A stretch of DNA of 58,746 nt from Opitutaceae bacterium EW11 (GCA_003054665.1 QAYY01000021.1:1-58746), one strand, 5' to 3'. Counted from the first letter of the stretch, positions 28,746 through 39,106 are shown. Notes: generated by a model from the letters alone, not told the origin. Made by a program: numbers and translations.

Positions 28746-28773
28746 AAAAAAGGCGCCTTCGGTTGAAGGCGCC
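28746..28773 (-). terminator. Rho-independent terminator behind trxA
   Basis: On the minus strand, a 9-bp stem GGCGCCTTC/GAAGGCGCC with a four-base loop (28752-28773) is followed by six T. It lies 25 bp past the trxA stop. Confidence 0.88.
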
Positions 28774-28797
28774 TGGAAATGGTGTGCAGCCAACAGC

Positions 28798-29124
28798 TTA
28801 GATTTTGGCGGCGAGCTTATCCTTCAGCGCCGCTTTGGGCATCATTCCCACAAACTGTTCCACCATTTGGCCGCCCTTGAAGAGAAGCATGGTGGGAATA
28901 GCCCGGATTCCGTACTGCGCGGCGATACCGTCGTTTTCGTCCACGTTCACCTTGGCGATCTTCAGCTTGCCGTCCAACTCGGTGGCGAGCTCCTCGAGGA
29001 TCGGAGCGATGGCTTTGCAGGGGCCGCACCAAGGCGCCCAGAAGTCCACGAGGACAGGGACGGGGGAGCTCTTGACGGAAGATTCGAAGTTACCGGTGGT
29101 CAGGTTGGCGATTTTTTCAGACAT
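28798..29124 (-). CDS. trxA: Thioredoxin
   Basis: 108 residues, the classical size. The redox motif WCGPCK is at 32-37, followed by APILEELA and the cis-proline segment IRAIPTMLLFKGG. It reduces disulfides in the cytoplasm. It has its own terminator and lies 50 bp after a small conserved gene. Confidence 0.97.
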   Translation of the reverse strand: MSEKIANLTTGNFESSVKSSPVPVLVDFWAPWCGPCKAIAPILEELATELDGKLKIAKVNVDENDGIAAQYGIRAIPTMLLFKGGQMVEQFVGMMPKAALKDKLAAKI

Positions 29125-29174
29125 GGGTGGGAGAATAATGGAAAACGGCGCGCACTCAACCGGGCGGCTAGATT

Positions 29175-29438
29175 TTAATGCCTCGGGGAGGACTTGTGGA
29201 TGATCTCGGCCAACTCGGTGCGGCCGATTTCGCTGATGTCTTTCCCGCGCTTCTTGAGGTGCTCGAACGTTTTGACGACCGTCTCGGTCATTCGCCCGTG
29301 CGTTTCCTCGGACCCGCCGACAATGGCGAACTTTTCACCGGTGGTCAGCCGCTTGTGGCCGTCGGAATTATCCAAACCGACGCCAAGCAGACCGGCGATT
29401 TTCTGGTCCTCGCGGGAAGGAGAGGGCTTGTTGCTCAC
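29175..29438 (-). CDS. Small conserved-looking hypothetical protein
   Basis: 87 residues, basic, with LTTGEKFAIVGGSEETHGRMTETVVKTFEHL-type content (helix breaks at GGSEETHG) and ending HKSSPRH. No named domain was recognised. Its start overlaps the scpA stop by four bases, so it is translationally coupled to a chromosome-segregation gene and may act with it; that is inference from position only. Confidence 0.75.
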   Translation of the reverse strand: MSNKPSPSREDQKIAGLLGVGLDNSDGHKRLTTGEKFAIVGGSEETHGRMTETVVKTFEHLKKRGKDISEIGRTELAEIIHKSSPRH

Positions 29439-30220
29439 ACCGCTAACGTGTTGCCCTCAGATGGGGTTTCAAGAGCGATCTGTGGTTCGACCGCCTCGCA
29501 GACAATGTCGGTGAAGGTGTCTTCCTGGCGGACGCGCAGTTTCTTGAGACGGGTCAGTTCCAGCACGGCGAGAAAGGTCGCGACCAGCGTGCGGAGCGTG
29601 ATCGAGCCGGGAAACAGCTCGGAAAAAACGAACGATCTCGAAACGCGGACTTTCTCGAGCAGCCACTCCATCTGGTCCGCGACGGTCACGTGCTCGTCCT
29701 TGATTTCGCCGACCACGAGCTTCTCGGCCAGGCGGCGGAGCACGATGTTGAACGCATTCCAGACTTCGATGCGGTCGATCTCCTTGAGCGGGCGTTCGTC
29801 CGCCGACACCGACGCAACCTGCACCTCGCGGGGCAAGAGATCGCGCTGGAAAACGGCCATCTCGTCGAGCTTCGAAGCCGCTTCCTTGAACTTCCGGTAT
29901 TGGAGCAGCTGATGCACGAGTTCCCAGCGCGGGTCCATGGCGTCGTCGTCTTCCGCATTCGGATCGACCGCCTGCTGGCCCTTCGGCAGGAGCATCCGGC
30001 TTTTGATCTCCATCAGGCTGGCGGCCATGACGAAGAACTCACCGGCGATCTCCAGATCGAGCTGCTGCATCGACTTCAGCACCTCGATGTACTGGCGAGT
30101 CACCGACTCGATCGGGATGTCGTAGATATCGATCTCGTTCTTTCGGATGAGAAAAAGGAGCAGGTCCAGCGGTCCTTCGAAGACCGGGAGTTTGATGCGA
30201 TAATCTGCGTCGGGAACCAC
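29435..30220 (-). CDS. scpA: Segregation and condensation protein A
   Basis: 261 residues matching ScpA kleisin. The N-terminal FEGPLDLLLFLIRKNEIDIYDIPI binds the SMC neck, then MAASLMEIKSRMLLP, and the C-terminal winged helix ends in ARFLAVLELTRLKKLRVRQE-like sequence (TFLAVLELTRLKKLRV). It joins Smc and ScpB to organise the chromosome. scpB is not adjacent. First gene of the unit with the 87-residue gene and probably trxA. Confidence 0.94.
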   Translation of the reverse strand: MVPDADYRIKLPVFEGPLDLLLFLIRKNEIDIYDIPIESVTRQYIEVLKSMQQLDLEIAGEFFVMAASLMEIKSRMLLPKGQQAVDPNAEDDDAMDPRWELVHQLLQYRKFKEAASKLDEMAVFQRDLLPREVQVASVSADERPLKEIDRIEVWNAFNIVLRRLAEKLVVGEIKDEHVTVADQMEWLLEKVRVSRSFVFSELFPGSITLRTLVATFLAVLELTRLKKLRVRQEDTFTDIVCEAVEPQIALETPSEGNTLAV

Positions 30221-30322
30221 GATTCGGCGATGGTTTCAGCCGTGGGGGCGTGGGCAACGAAAAACAGCGCTCTCCGATGCTGCTCCGACGCGAACAACGC
30301 GCGAGCGAGGCGGAACGGCGCG

Positions 30323-31540
30323 TCAGCCCGCGCGGCGCAGCACGCTGACGAAAAAACCGTCGGTATTGTGCGTGCTGGGCCAGACCGTGAGGCCCGTTGA
30401 TTGGCGATCCAAGCCGAACCGTGCGGCGGCCGCCGAGTGGGCGAGATCGTCGACCGAAAAATCCGCGTGCCCGGCGAGAAACGACTCGACCACCGCGGCG
30501 TCCTCCGACCGGCAAAGGGAACACGTGGCGTACACGAGTGTGCCTCCGGGTTTCACGAAGGTGGCGAACCGTGCGAGCAGCGTCTTCTGAAGCTCGGCCG
30601 CGTTGGTGACGTCGCTTGCGGAAGTGCACCATTTCAGATGCGGAGAACGGCGCCACGTCCCACTGCCGCTGCATGGCGCATCGACGAGCACGCCGTCGAA
30701 TTGGCCCGACGGATTCGTCTGGATCGTGACGTTCCGCAGCGACGCGCGTCTGGCACGCTGCTGCAGTTCCTCAAGCGCTGCCGGACGGATGTCGTGTGCG
30801 GCCACGCTGCCCTGGGGGCCGAGTGCGCGCGCCAACTGGAGCGTTTTCCCGCCCGCGCCAGCGCAAGCGTCGAGCCAGTGGGATCCTGGTGAAGGAGCGA
30901 CCGCTTGCAGCACAAGCTGTGAACCGAGGTCCTGTACTTCGATTTTGCCGGCGAGGAAGGCTTCCGTCTGAGTGACGTCGACATCGCCGAGCAGTTCGAC
31001 GGCGTCAGGAAAGGCGGGAAGCTGGCGCCACGACCAGCCGCGGCTTTCGAATTCGCCGAGGACCGCTTGCGGCGCATCCGTCTGCAATCGCAGCCACAGT
31101 GGCGAACGCGTGTGCAGCACGTCGATTTCGGGAGTCCCCGTGGCGCCTGGGCACTCGTGGACGAACCATTCCGGCAGCAGCGAAGCCGAAACGCCCAGGA
31201 TCTTGGCCTTCGCGCCGACCGACTGCTCCGCTCCGGCGAACTGCGCCGGAAGCTGTTCCTTCAGCGCGCGCAGGGCGGGAATCGGCGCGGCGAGCCAGAC
31301 AATCGCCTCCCAGGCTTCGGCCTCGGGCCGCGCCTGCAATTGCTCGACCCAGGGGAGGTAACGCAGGCTCGTGTAGAGAAGTTCTCGATACAACCGACGA
31401 TCCCGGGAGCCGAAGCGGCGCTCCGATGCGAGGCGCTTTTGAATCCGGCCGGGGAGATTGCGATCGGTCCGGAATGATGCCGACAATTCCGTGAACAGCT
31501 GCCAGAAGACTCGCGCCTGATTGGCGGCGATGGAGTTCAC
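30323..31540 (-). CDS. rsmB: RsmB/NOP-family rRNA cytosine-C5 methyltransferase
   Basis: 405 residues: an N-terminal NusB-like helical domain (QARVFWQLFTELSAS, ..RRLYRELLYTSLRY) and a SAM-dependent methyltransferase domain with LDACAGAGGKTLQLA, DAPCSGSGTWRR and the catalytic YATCSLC. RsmB methylates C967 of 16S rRNA. Other NOP-family enzymes have similar motifs, so the exact target is inferred. It follows lptD with nine bases between. Confidence 0.85.
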   Translation of the reverse strand: MNSIAANQARVFWQLFTELSASFRTDRNLPGRIQKRLASERRFGSRDRRLYRELLYTSLRYLPWVEQLQARPEAEAWEAIVWLAAPIPALRALKEQLPAQFAGAEQSVGAKAKILGVSASLLPEWFVHECPGATGTPEIDVLHTRSPLWLRLQTDAPQAVLGEFESRGWSWRQLPAFPDAVELLGDVDVTQTEAFLAGKIEVQDLGSQLVLQAVAPSPGSHWLDACAGAGGKTLQLARALGPQGSVAAHDIRPAALEELQQRARRASLRNVTIQTNPSGQFDGVLVDAPCSGSGTWRRSPHLKWCTSASDVTNAAELQKTLLARFATFVKPGGTLVYATCSLCRSEDAAVVESFLAGHADFSVDDLAHSAAAARFGLDRQSTGLTVWPSTHNTDGFFVSVLRRAG

Positions 31541-31549
31541 GGCGAGATC

Positions 31550-33628
31550 TCAGAGGCCCATCAGGTCGATGCGAAGGGAGAAGCCGAAATTGCTCTCGCG
31601 GCTGCGGCCCGAGAAAAAGGAGACGCCGTACTCGATCGACCAGAGATTGTGGATGTTCTGGCGAAGCGCGACGCTGCGCTCCACGAAACGGCTTTCGGCG
31701 GCGTCGTAGTGCACGCGCCCGATCACCTGGTAGGCTTCGTTCAATCGGTAGCGGGCGTCCACGATGTACTCTTCGAATTGATGCTCGAGGTAGTGGTTGG
31801 CGAAGCGCACGGACCACTTGTCGCCGTCGAGTACGCGCACGCCGGTATTCAGTTCGTGGACCGACAGGTCCTTCGAATTGACGCTCTGGTACATGTCGAA
31901 GCGCAGCCAGCGGGCCGGCATGAAGGCCAGTTCGGTGTGAATCTCGGACCACTGGCGCTCCGTGTCCGCGCGGTCGAAACGCAGATCGGCGGCGACGTTC
32001 ACGATCAGGAGATCACGCGAGCCGTAGATCTTGTCCCGCGTCTGGAACGTGTTGTCCAAGCCGATGCGGAGGGTGTTTGTGCGATGGAGTTCGTCGATAT
32101 TCCGCTGGTCGCCCAGATCGAGGGGCTGCAGGTACGTCGTGAACACGTCGCGATCGAAAGCGGGGATGTACTGTTGGCCGCGCTCGGCGTCGGGAATGTA
32201 GCGGTAGGAGAGACGTGGCGTAAGCAGGTGGCGGATACCGTCGATGTCCCAGCGCTCGTTCTTGTACTCGTAGACGCCGCTTGTGCGCAGGGAGGCGTCG
32301 AAACCGATCTCGCCGAGGGCGCGGGTGTAGTCGTCCTTGCCGCCGACTGCGCGAGCGTAGTGCGTCAGGCGGGCGCCGGCGACCGGGGTGAGCGTGAGCC
32401 AGTCATTGGGTGCGATCGGGCGAGAGAGCCCGTAGTAGGCGTCGAAACGGCGGCTCGTCACCTCGGGATAGCCGGCGATGGCGTCCTCCTGGAGAACGGC
32501 CGCGGATGCCTGGAAACGTTCGTACACGCCCAGACCGATCGGGGTTGGCGCGAGGTCAAAGCGAAGCTCCGGCAGGCGTTCGCGGACCCGCAGGTAGGAG
32601 TCGGGCTGGAGCCGGGAAAAGAGCGAGACCGCGTAGTTGTTGCCCGTATAGATGCCCTCGACAAAGGTGTCGGGTGTCTGGATACGAAAGAATTCGTCCG
32701 GCCGGAAATCGCGGATGACCTCGGAGTCGCTCCAGTAGTGGAGCTGGCCGAAGACCGTGAGCCGGTCGGTGATGGCCTGATGGTGGGTCCAATCGATGAA
32801 GCCGCGGTCCTGGTGGATGGGATCGCCGAGGACGTCCTGGAGGCGTTCGCCGTAGTCGTGGATATATCCGGATCTGAATTCGCCGGACATCTCCTGGCCA
32901 CCGAGTTCGCCGTCGTATTTGGCGGAGGGGCCGAGAAGGAAACCGCGCTTCGAATAGAACGAAACGTCGCCGCCGGCTTTGAAGCCCGGAGCGATCGGAA
33001 GCAGCGCGCCAAGCCCGAGGTGGGGGCCGAGCGATCCGCGATAGCCGAAGGTCGCGTCCAGGTAGGAGAGAATGGGCTCGTGGACGCTCTGTTCGAAGTG
33101 CGGGAGCGAGAGCGGTGAACCGATGCCGAGTCCGATGCGGGCGGTCTCCGCGCGCACTTTCTCGTCGGGAACGTAAGTCACCTTGGCGGCGCGCAACGAT
33201 GGCGCGAGGGGGTAGGGCTCCGTGTAGGAAATAACCGCGTTGGTGATGATCACCTCTTTGGCGGTGCCGGACGCAGTGAGGCCCGAAACGTAGAACGGGT
33301 ATTGCCCGAGGCTGAGATTCTCGACGTCGTACGATTTGTTGTCGATGTGGTAGCTCAGCTTGTCGGCCAGGAGCCGGCTGGCGCCGTGGGTGAGCGTGAC
33401 ATGTCCGATCGCTCGGGCCGTGTTGGTCTTCTGGTCGTACCGGATCTCGTCCGCCAGCAGCAGGGTGTTCTCCCATTCGGCGCGCGCGTTGCCGGTGAGG
33501 ACGATTTCTCCCGTTTTCGGGTCGGTATCGAACGTCGCGGCGTTCAGTTGCGGACGCGTTCCGGCCGCGAATGCGCAGTGCGCAGTCGTCAGACCCAGGA
33601 GACAGGTGAGCAGGAGGCGGCGAATCAC
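31550..33628 (-). CDS. lptD: LPS-assembly protein LptD
   Basis: About 692 residues. A signal peptide (VIRRLLLTCLLGLTTAHCAFA) is followed by an OstA/LptA-like beta-jellyroll (TGNARAEWENTLLLADEIRYD, GHVTLTHGASRLLADKLSY) at about 25-150, then a long outer-membrane barrel ending in FGFSLRIDLMGL. It inserts lipopolysaccharide into the outer leaflet with LptE. GTG 33628 gives the signal peptide; an upstream ATG adds 44 basic residues without function. It shows the organism has an outer membrane. Confidence 0.9.
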   Translation of the reverse strand: MIRRLLLTCLLGLTTAHCAFAAGTRPQLNAATFDTDPKTGEIVLTGNARAEWENTLLLADEIRYDQKTNTARAIGHVTLTHGASRLLADKLSYHIDNKSYDVENLSLGQYPFYVSGLTASGTAKEVIITNAVISYTEPYPLAPSLRAAKVTYVPDEKVRAETARIGLGIGSPLSLPHFEQSVHEPILSYLDATFGYRGSLGPHLGLGALLPIAPGFKAGGDVSFYSKRGFLLGPSAKYDGELGGQEMSGEFRSGYIHDYGERLQDVLGDPIHQDRGFIDWTHHQAITDRLTVFGQLHYWSDSEVIRDFRPDEFFRIQTPDTFVEGIYTGNNYAVSLFSRLQPDSYLRVRERLPELRFDLAPTPIGLGVYERFQASAAVLQEDAIAGYPEVTSRRFDAYYGLSRPIAPNDWLTLTPVAGARLTHYARAVGGKDDYTRALGEIGFDASLRTSGVYEYKNERWDIDGIRHLLTPRLSYRYIPDAERGQQYIPAFDRDVFTTYLQPLDLGDQRNIDELHRTNTLRIGLDNTFQTRDKIYGSRDLLIVNVAADLRFDRADTERQWSEIHTELAFMPARWLRFDMYQSVNSKDLSVHELNTGVRVLDGDKWSVRFANHYLEHQFEEYIVDARYRLNEAYQVIGRVHYDAAESRFVERSVALRQNIHNLWSIEYGVSFFSGRSRESNFGFSLRIDLMGL

Positions 33629-33759
33629 GACGCGGAGCAAAGGCGGCCGATTCCCGTCTAGCAAGCCCCCACGCGCTCCGTTGATCGGCAGGTAAATGGC
33701 ACATTTTCGCTTTGCGGAGCTTGAGAGCTGCGCCATGTTGCGCGCACTTCTGCTCCCCA

Positions 33760-36543
33760 ATGGGTGTTTCCTCTGTCCGCAAGTCCTCGACCGCGCTGAA
33801 AGAACTCGGCCAGCTTCGGGCCGAAATCCGTCAACTGGGTGCCCTCCTGGGCCAGGTCATCACCCGCCTTGAGGGTCAAGCCACCTTCGAGCGTGTGGAG
33901 CAGCTGCGGAGACTCGCGAAGGCCGCCAGATCCGGCGACGCCGATGCGGCCAAGGAACTGGCCGCTGTTGTCGCCCGGCTCTCGCCCGCAGAGGCATTCG
34001 AGCAGGCGATGGCGTTCACCCTCTATTTCGAACTCGTCAACCTGGCCGAGGAGAACTTCCGCATCCACCTCTTGCGCGAAAGGCGCGCCTCGCGTCTCAC
34101 CGCTGCGCCTCGCAGCGAAGCGGCGCACCCGATCCGCGAGTCGATCGAGGCCGCCGTCGTGGAATTGAAGGAGCGAGGCGTGAGCCCGGCCGAGATGCAG
34201 TCCCTGGTCGACCGGCTATCGATCGAACTCGTATTCACCGCTCATCCGACGGAGTCGAAACGTCGCACGCTGCTGACGAAACTCCGGAGGCTCGCGGAGA
34301 TTCTCCGCTGCGGCGATTCGCCGGAGGCCGGCAGCCCGCTGCTCGATCCCGAGTGCCTCGAGCGGGAGATTGCGTCGCTCTGGCTGACCGATCGCAGCCG
34401 TGCCGCACGCCCCGAGGTCACGGACGAAGCGCGGACCGGCCTTTGGTATTTCGATACGACCCTCTACGACACTTTGCCGTTGCTGCAGGCGGATATGGAA
34501 CGCGCCTTGCGGCAGCACTACCCGACGGTTCGGCCGCCGGGGCGCTGGTTGACTTTTGGCTCCTGGATCGGAGGCGATCGCGACGGGAACCCCAACGTCA
34601 CTTCGAAGGTGACCGCCGAGGTGTTGCTGCTGCATCGACGTCTCGCGATCGAAAAAATGCGGCTTGCGGCACGCGAATTGGCGCGGTCGCTCACGGTGTC
34701 GGACCGACGCGCAACCGTGCTCCCGACGCTCAAACGTTTCCTTCGTGAGAATCGCCACTTTTCCGATCACGTCGAACAACTGGCCCACCGGTATCCACAC
34801 GAACCGTACCGCCTGACGATGGCGGTCCTCCGCGAACGCCTCACCCAGGCGGTGAACGAGGTGCGCGACGGGCATGCGCTGGAGCAGGACGGAGGCGACG
34901 AAACGTGCCTCACGGAAAAGACGCTCGAGGAGACGCTCGACGCGATCCGGGAGAGCCTGCTCGCCGGCCGCGGCGCGATCCTCGCCGAGGGGGAGTTGAA
35001 GTCGGCGCAACAACGGCTCGCGGTCTTTGGTCTTCACACCGCACGCCTGGACCTTCGTCAGCATTCGGCGCAGCACGAGACCGCCGTGGCGGAGGTGCTT
35101 GGACGGCCCGACTACGCGAAGCTGACGGAAGAGGACAAAGTCGCGGCTCTGACCGAGGCTCTGGCTCACGCGAAGCGGCTTCCGAATCAGACGCTCGAGA
35201 GTTTCTCGCCGGCGACGCGTCACGTTCTGGACCCGCTTCGGCTTGCTCGAACCACTGCGGCGAAGTTCGGTCGCGAAGCGCTGGGCATCTACATCATCAG
35301 CATGACCGACGGCGTGTCGGACGTGTTCGAGGTTGCCTACCTGATGAAGGTCACGGGCGTGGATCTCGAAATCTCACCGTTGTTCGAAACCTTGGACGAC
35401 CTGAATCGCGCTCCGGAAATTCTGGCGCGGCTCTTCGACCACCCGGCGTACGCCGGCCAATTGGAGCGTTACGGGCGTCATCAGCCGGTGATGCTCGGGT
35501 ACTCGGACTCGAACAAGGACTGCGGATACCTCACCGCCAACTGGGCGCTCTACAAGGCGCAGGCGACGATTGCCGGCGTTTGCCGGGAGCACGACGTGTG
35601 CGTCACCCTGTTTCACGGTCGCGGCGGCTCGATCGCTCGCGGCGGCGGGCCGGCGGCGAAGGCGATTCTCGCGCAGCCCGTGGGATTGGCCAGCGGCCGG
35701 ATTCGGGTGACGGAGCAGGGCGAAGTCCTCTCGACGCGTTATCACGACCCGGATCTCGCGCACCGTATCCTGGAACAAATGACATATGGCGTGCTGCTCG
35801 GGACGCATGCCGCTCAGAACCCTGCCGAAGTGCCGGAGGAGTGGACCTCGGCCATGGAGACCATGGCGGACGCCGGCTTCGCGGCCTACAAGGCGATTGT
35901 CCACGACGATCCCGACTTCCTCGCGTTCTGGAAGCAGGCCACGCCGATCGATGAGATCAGCAACCTGAAGCTGGGCTCGCGCCCGACGTTTCGGCGGGCG
36001 ACTCAAAGCGTCGAAGACCTTCGGGCAATTCCGTGGGTTTTCTCCTGGATGCAGAGCCGTTTCGTCTTCCCGGGCTGGTTTGGCCTTGGGACGGCGCTCG
36101 ACGCCCTCCTGAAGAAGGGCGCCGCCGGGAAACGGCTCCTCCGCACGATGTACGCCGAGTGGCCGTTTTTCCGGACGCTGCTGGACAACGCCCAGCTCAC
36201 CCTTCGCAAGGCAGATCTGCGCATCGCGCAGCTGTACGCCGGTCTCGTCGAAGATAGCCGGATACGCCTTCGGATTCTGTTGATCCTTGAAACCGAGGCG
36301 GCCCGCACGGAGCAGGCGATTCTCGCGGTCACGGGGCAGAAACAGCTTCTCGCGGGCGAACCCGTGCTCCTTCAATCGGTGCAGCTCCGCAACCCCTACG
36401 TCGATCCGCTGAATTTCATCCAGGTGGAGATGATGCGCCGGCTGCGGTCGGGCGCTCTGACGAAGGAAGATGAAGAGGCCTGCCGCGCCGTCATCGAACT
36501 CACCATCAATGGCATCAGCGGCGGACTAAAGAACACCGGTTGA
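33760..36543 (+). CDS. ppc: Phosphoenolpyruvate carboxylase
   Basis: 927 residues. The catalytic histidine is in FTAHPTESKRRTL, the second active-site block is GSWIGGDRDGNPNVT, then YSDSNKDCGYLTANW and FHGRGGSIARGGGP with the PEP-binding arginines, and GLASGRIRVTEQGE. It carboxylates PEP to oxaloacetate. It is divergent from lptD with 131 bp between. ATG 33760 follows a plausible gap; the frame is open 16 codons further. Confidence 0.96.
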   Translation: MGVSSVRKSSTALKELGQLRAEIRQLGALLGQVITRLEGQATFERVEQLRRLAKAARSGDADAAKELAAVVARLSPAEAFEQAMAFTLYFELVNLAEENFRIHLLRERRASRLTAAPRSEAAHPIRESIEAAVVELKERGVSPAEMQSLVDRLSIELVFTAHPTESKRRTLLTKLRRLAEILRCGDSPEAGSPLLDPECLEREIASLWLTDRSRAARPEVTDEARTGLWYFDTTLYDTLPLLQADMERALRQHYPTVRPPGRWLTFGSWIGGDRDGNPNVTSKVTAEVLLLHRRLAIEKMRLAARELARSLTVSDRRATVLPTLKRFLRENRHFSDHVEQLAHRYPHEPYRLTMAVLRERLTQAVNEVRDGHALEQDGGDETCLTEKTLEETLDAIRESLLAGRGAILAEGELKSAQQRLAVFGLHTARLDLRQHSAQHETAVAEVLGRPDYAKLTEEDKVAALTEALAHAKRLPNQTLESFSPATRHVLDPLRLARTTAAKFGREALGIYIISMTDGVSDVFEVAYLMKVTGVDLEISPLFETLDDLNRAPEILARLFDHPAYAGQLERYGRHQPVMLGYSDSNKDCGYLTANWALYKAQATIAGVCREHDVCVTLFHGRGGSIARGGGPAAKAILAQPVGLASGRIRVTEQGEVLSTRYHDPDLAHRILEQMTYGVLLGTHAAQNPAEVPEEWTSAMETMADAGFAAYKAIVHDDPDFLAFWKQATPIDEISNLKLGSRPTFRRATQSVEDLRAIPWVFSWMQSRFVFPGWFGLGTALDALLKKGAAGKRLLRTMYAEWPFFRTLLDNAQLTLRKADLRIAQLYAGLVEDSRIRLRILLILETEAARTEQAILAVTGQKQLLAGEPVLLQSVQLRNPYVDPLNFIQVEMMRRLRSGALTKEDEEACRAVIELTINGISGGLKNTG

Positions 36544-36762
36544 TGGCGATCGGGCGCGGTCTCGGGTGGCGGAGGATCGCGCTCCGCCGAAGAGGCGATC
36601 TTTGACGGTTTCCCCCGCGTGCCGTGCCCTCGGGTGCTGGCCCGACTGCTGCTAGGGAAAGTCCCCGTCCCCTCGAAGGGCAAAATTTGCGCACCATTCT
36701 GAAAACTGCGGACTAGACGATTCTATTCATCGTGCGCATCTTGCGCTAAAACCTCGCGCGCC

Positions 36763-38979
36763 GTGATCATCACAAAAGAAGAGCTGAAGTCCTTCCTCAA
36801 AGCAAAGAACGGCCACCCCCACACGCTGCTGGGGATGCATCCCATGAAGAAGGGCCGAAGCCCGGGCCTGGTGGTCCGGGCTTTTGTGCGTGAGACGGCG
36901 CAGTGCGCGGTCATCGATCTAGCGTCGGGGGAGGCCTTCCCGATGCAGCTACTCGCGCCGGAGGGCTTTTTCGAAGCCGCAATCCCGCATCGGACGGAGG
37001 TGTTCCGGTATCAGCTGAGGGCGACGCTGCACAACGGCGAGATGCGGCAGTTCTTCGATCCGTATTCGTTTCTCCCTACGTTGGGAGAACTCGATCTGCA
37101 TCTTTTCAACGAAGGCAACGATCACCGCGTGTACGACAAACTCGGCGCGCACGTTCGGGTGATCAACGATGTCATCGGTGTCTCGTTTGCCGTGTGGGCG
37201 CCCAACGCGGCGCGCGTTTCGGTCGTCGGCAATTTCAATCACTGGGACGGACGGTATCATACGATGCGTCCGCTCGGCGCCTCGGGCGTCTGGGAAGTCT
37301 TCATCCCCGGCCTCAGTGAGGGGGAACTCTACAAATTCGAGATCTACGACAAGCAGGGGCACCTGCGGCTGAAGACCGACCCGTATGCGACGTACTTCGA
37401 GGCGCCGCCGAATAACGCCTCGATTGTGTACGACGTTTCCAAACACAAATGGAACGACGGCGCTTGGCTCGACGCACGCCGGGAGAGCGCCTCGAGGCTG
37501 GATCATCCGATGTCGATCTACGAAGTGCATCTCGGCTCGTGGCGGCTGAAGATCGAGGATGCGAATCAGCGGTTCACCTACCGGGAACTCGCGCCGATGC
37601 TGGCCGATTACGTGATCGAAATGGGTTTCACGCATGTGGAGCTCATGCCGGTTGCCGAGCACCCGTTTACCGGTTCCTGGGGCTACCAAGTCACGGGCTA
37701 CTTCGCCCCGAGCTTCCGCTACGGCACGCCTGAGGATTTCGCGTTTTTCGTCGACCATCTGCACCAGCGCGGCATCGGCGTGCTGCTCGACTGGGTGCCG
37801 GGCCATTTCCCGCGGGACGCGTTCGCGTTGGCCGAGTTCGACGGCTCGCACCTGTACGAACACGCCGATCCGCGCCAGGGGGCGCACATGGATTGGGGGA
37901 CGTTGATCTTCAACTACGGGCGCAATGAGGTGCGCTGTTTCCTCGTCGGCAATGCGTTGTCGTGGTTCGATCGATACCACATCGACGGCCTGCGCGTGGA
38001 TGCGGTGGCCTCGATGCTCTACCTCGACTACTCGCGCAAGGAAGGGGAGTGGATCCCGAACAAGTACGGCGGCCGCGAGAACCTCGAGGCGATCGATTTC
38101 CTCCGGCAGACCAACGATCTCGTCCACCACTATTTCCCGGGCGGACTGATGATCGCGGAGGAGTCGACGTCGTTCGCCGGCGTGAGCAAGCCGACGAAGG
38201 ACGGCGGGCTGGGCTTCGATCTCAAGTGGAACATGGGCTGGATGAACGACACGCTGCGTTTCTTCCAGAAGGAGCCGATCCACCGGAAGTGGCACATGAA
38301 CGACCTCACGTTCGGGATGCTCTACCAGTATTCGGAGAATTTCATCACCGTCTTCTCGCACGACGAGGTCACCCACGGGAAAGCGTCGATGCTTTTCAAG
38401 ATGGGCGCGTGGCACATCCCGGAGAAGGCGGCGAATCTCCGTTCGCTCTATGCCCACATGTGGATGTGGCCCGGAAAGAAACTGCTCTTCATGGGCTCCG
38501 AATTCGGACAGGCCCGCGAGTGGAACTATGCCGCGAGTCTCGATTGGCACTTGCGCCAGTACATCGACCACGAGGGCGTGCGGCTGCTCGTGCGCGACTT
38601 GAACAAACTCTACCGCGATGAGCCGGTGCTGAGCCAAAACGATTTCAACCCTCAGGGCTTCCGGTGGATCGCCTGCCACGACACCGACTCGAGTGTGATC
38701 TCTTTCCTTCGTCTGGATAAGGACGAGAAAACGATCTTCGCGGTTGTCGGACATTTCACGCCGGTCGTACGGAAGGAGTACCGAATCGGAGTTCCTCGCC
38801 GCGGGTTCTGGAAAGAGATCATCAATACGAACAGCGAGTATTACGGCGGCAGCGGCCTCGGAAACGACGGCGGTCGCGTCGCCGAGCTCACTCCGTACGA
38901 TGGTCACGAACAGAGTCTGAACCTCGCGCTACCGCCGTTCTCGACGACCGTCTTCAAGTGGTCCGCGGATCAGGGCTGA
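36763..38979 (+). CDS. glgB: 1,4-alpha-glucan branching enzyme
   Basis: 738 residues: an N-terminal GlgB extension, a CBM48 domain with SFAVWAPNAARVSVVGNFN, a GH13 catalytic barrel and a C-terminal beta domain. Catalytic residues are D in GLRVDAVASMLYLDY (nucleophile), E in MIAEESTSF (acid/base) and D in FSHDEVTHGK. It makes alpha-1,6 branches in glycogen. GTG 36763 is the start. No other glg gene is next to it. Confidence 0.96.
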   Translation: MIITKEELKSFLKAKNGHPHTLLGMHPMKKGRSPGLVVRAFVRETAQCAVIDLASGEAFPMQLLAPEGFFEAAIPHRTEVFRYQLRATLHNGEMRQFFDPYSFLPTLGELDLHLFNEGNDHRVYDKLGAHVRVINDVIGVSFAVWAPNAARVSVVGNFNHWDGRYHTMRPLGASGVWEVFIPGLSEGELYKFEIYDKQGHLRLKTDPYATYFEAPPNNASIVYDVSKHKWNDGAWLDARRESASRLDHPMSIYEVHLGSWRLKIEDANQRFTYRELAPMLADYVIEMGFTHVELMPVAEHPFTGSWGYQVTGYFAPSFRYGTPEDFAFFVDHLHQRGIGVLLDWVPGHFPRDAFALAEFDGSHLYEHADPRQGAHMDWGTLIFNYGRNEVRCFLVGNALSWFDRYHIDGLRVDAVASMLYLDYSRKEGEWIPNKYGGRENLEAIDFLRQTNDLVHHYFPGGLMIAEESTSFAGVSKPTKDGGLGFDLKWNMGWMNDTLRFFQKEPIHRKWHMNDLTFGMLYQYSENFITVFSHDEVTHGKASMLFKMGAWHIPEKAANLRSLYAHMWMWPGKKLLFMGSEFGQAREWNYAASLDWHLRQYIDHEGVRLLVRDLNKLYRDEPVLSQNDFNPQGFRWIACHDTDSSVISFLRLDKDEKTIFAVVGHFTPVVRKEYRIGVPRRGFWKEIINTNSEYYGGSGLGNDGGRVAELTPYDGHEQSLNLALPPFSTTVFKWSADQG

Positions 38980-39106
38980 GGGTCTGACGAGAGTAGTGCC
39001 CGCAGCTTCAAGGTTCGCCGATCGGCGTGCCTTGATGAGTGAGCGGCGTTACGGCTCGCTCGACCTCCCCATCAGGATTCTCGCAGAGCAGGGGCCGCGC
39101 GGCTCT

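Noticed and set aside
31649-33118. 489-codon open frame on the + strand
   Set aside because: Antisense to lptD, with low-complexity V/E/A/R content; the LptD barrel and OstA domain on the other strand are convincing.
36949-38907. 652-codon open frame on the minus strand
   Set aside because: Antisense to glgB; the branching enzyme has all catalytic residues.
39008-39034. Inverted repeat CAAGG..CGCCGATCGGCG..CCTTG as a terminator between glgB and the creatininase-like gene
   Set aside because: The stem is good but no T-run follows on either strand, so a terminator call is not supported.
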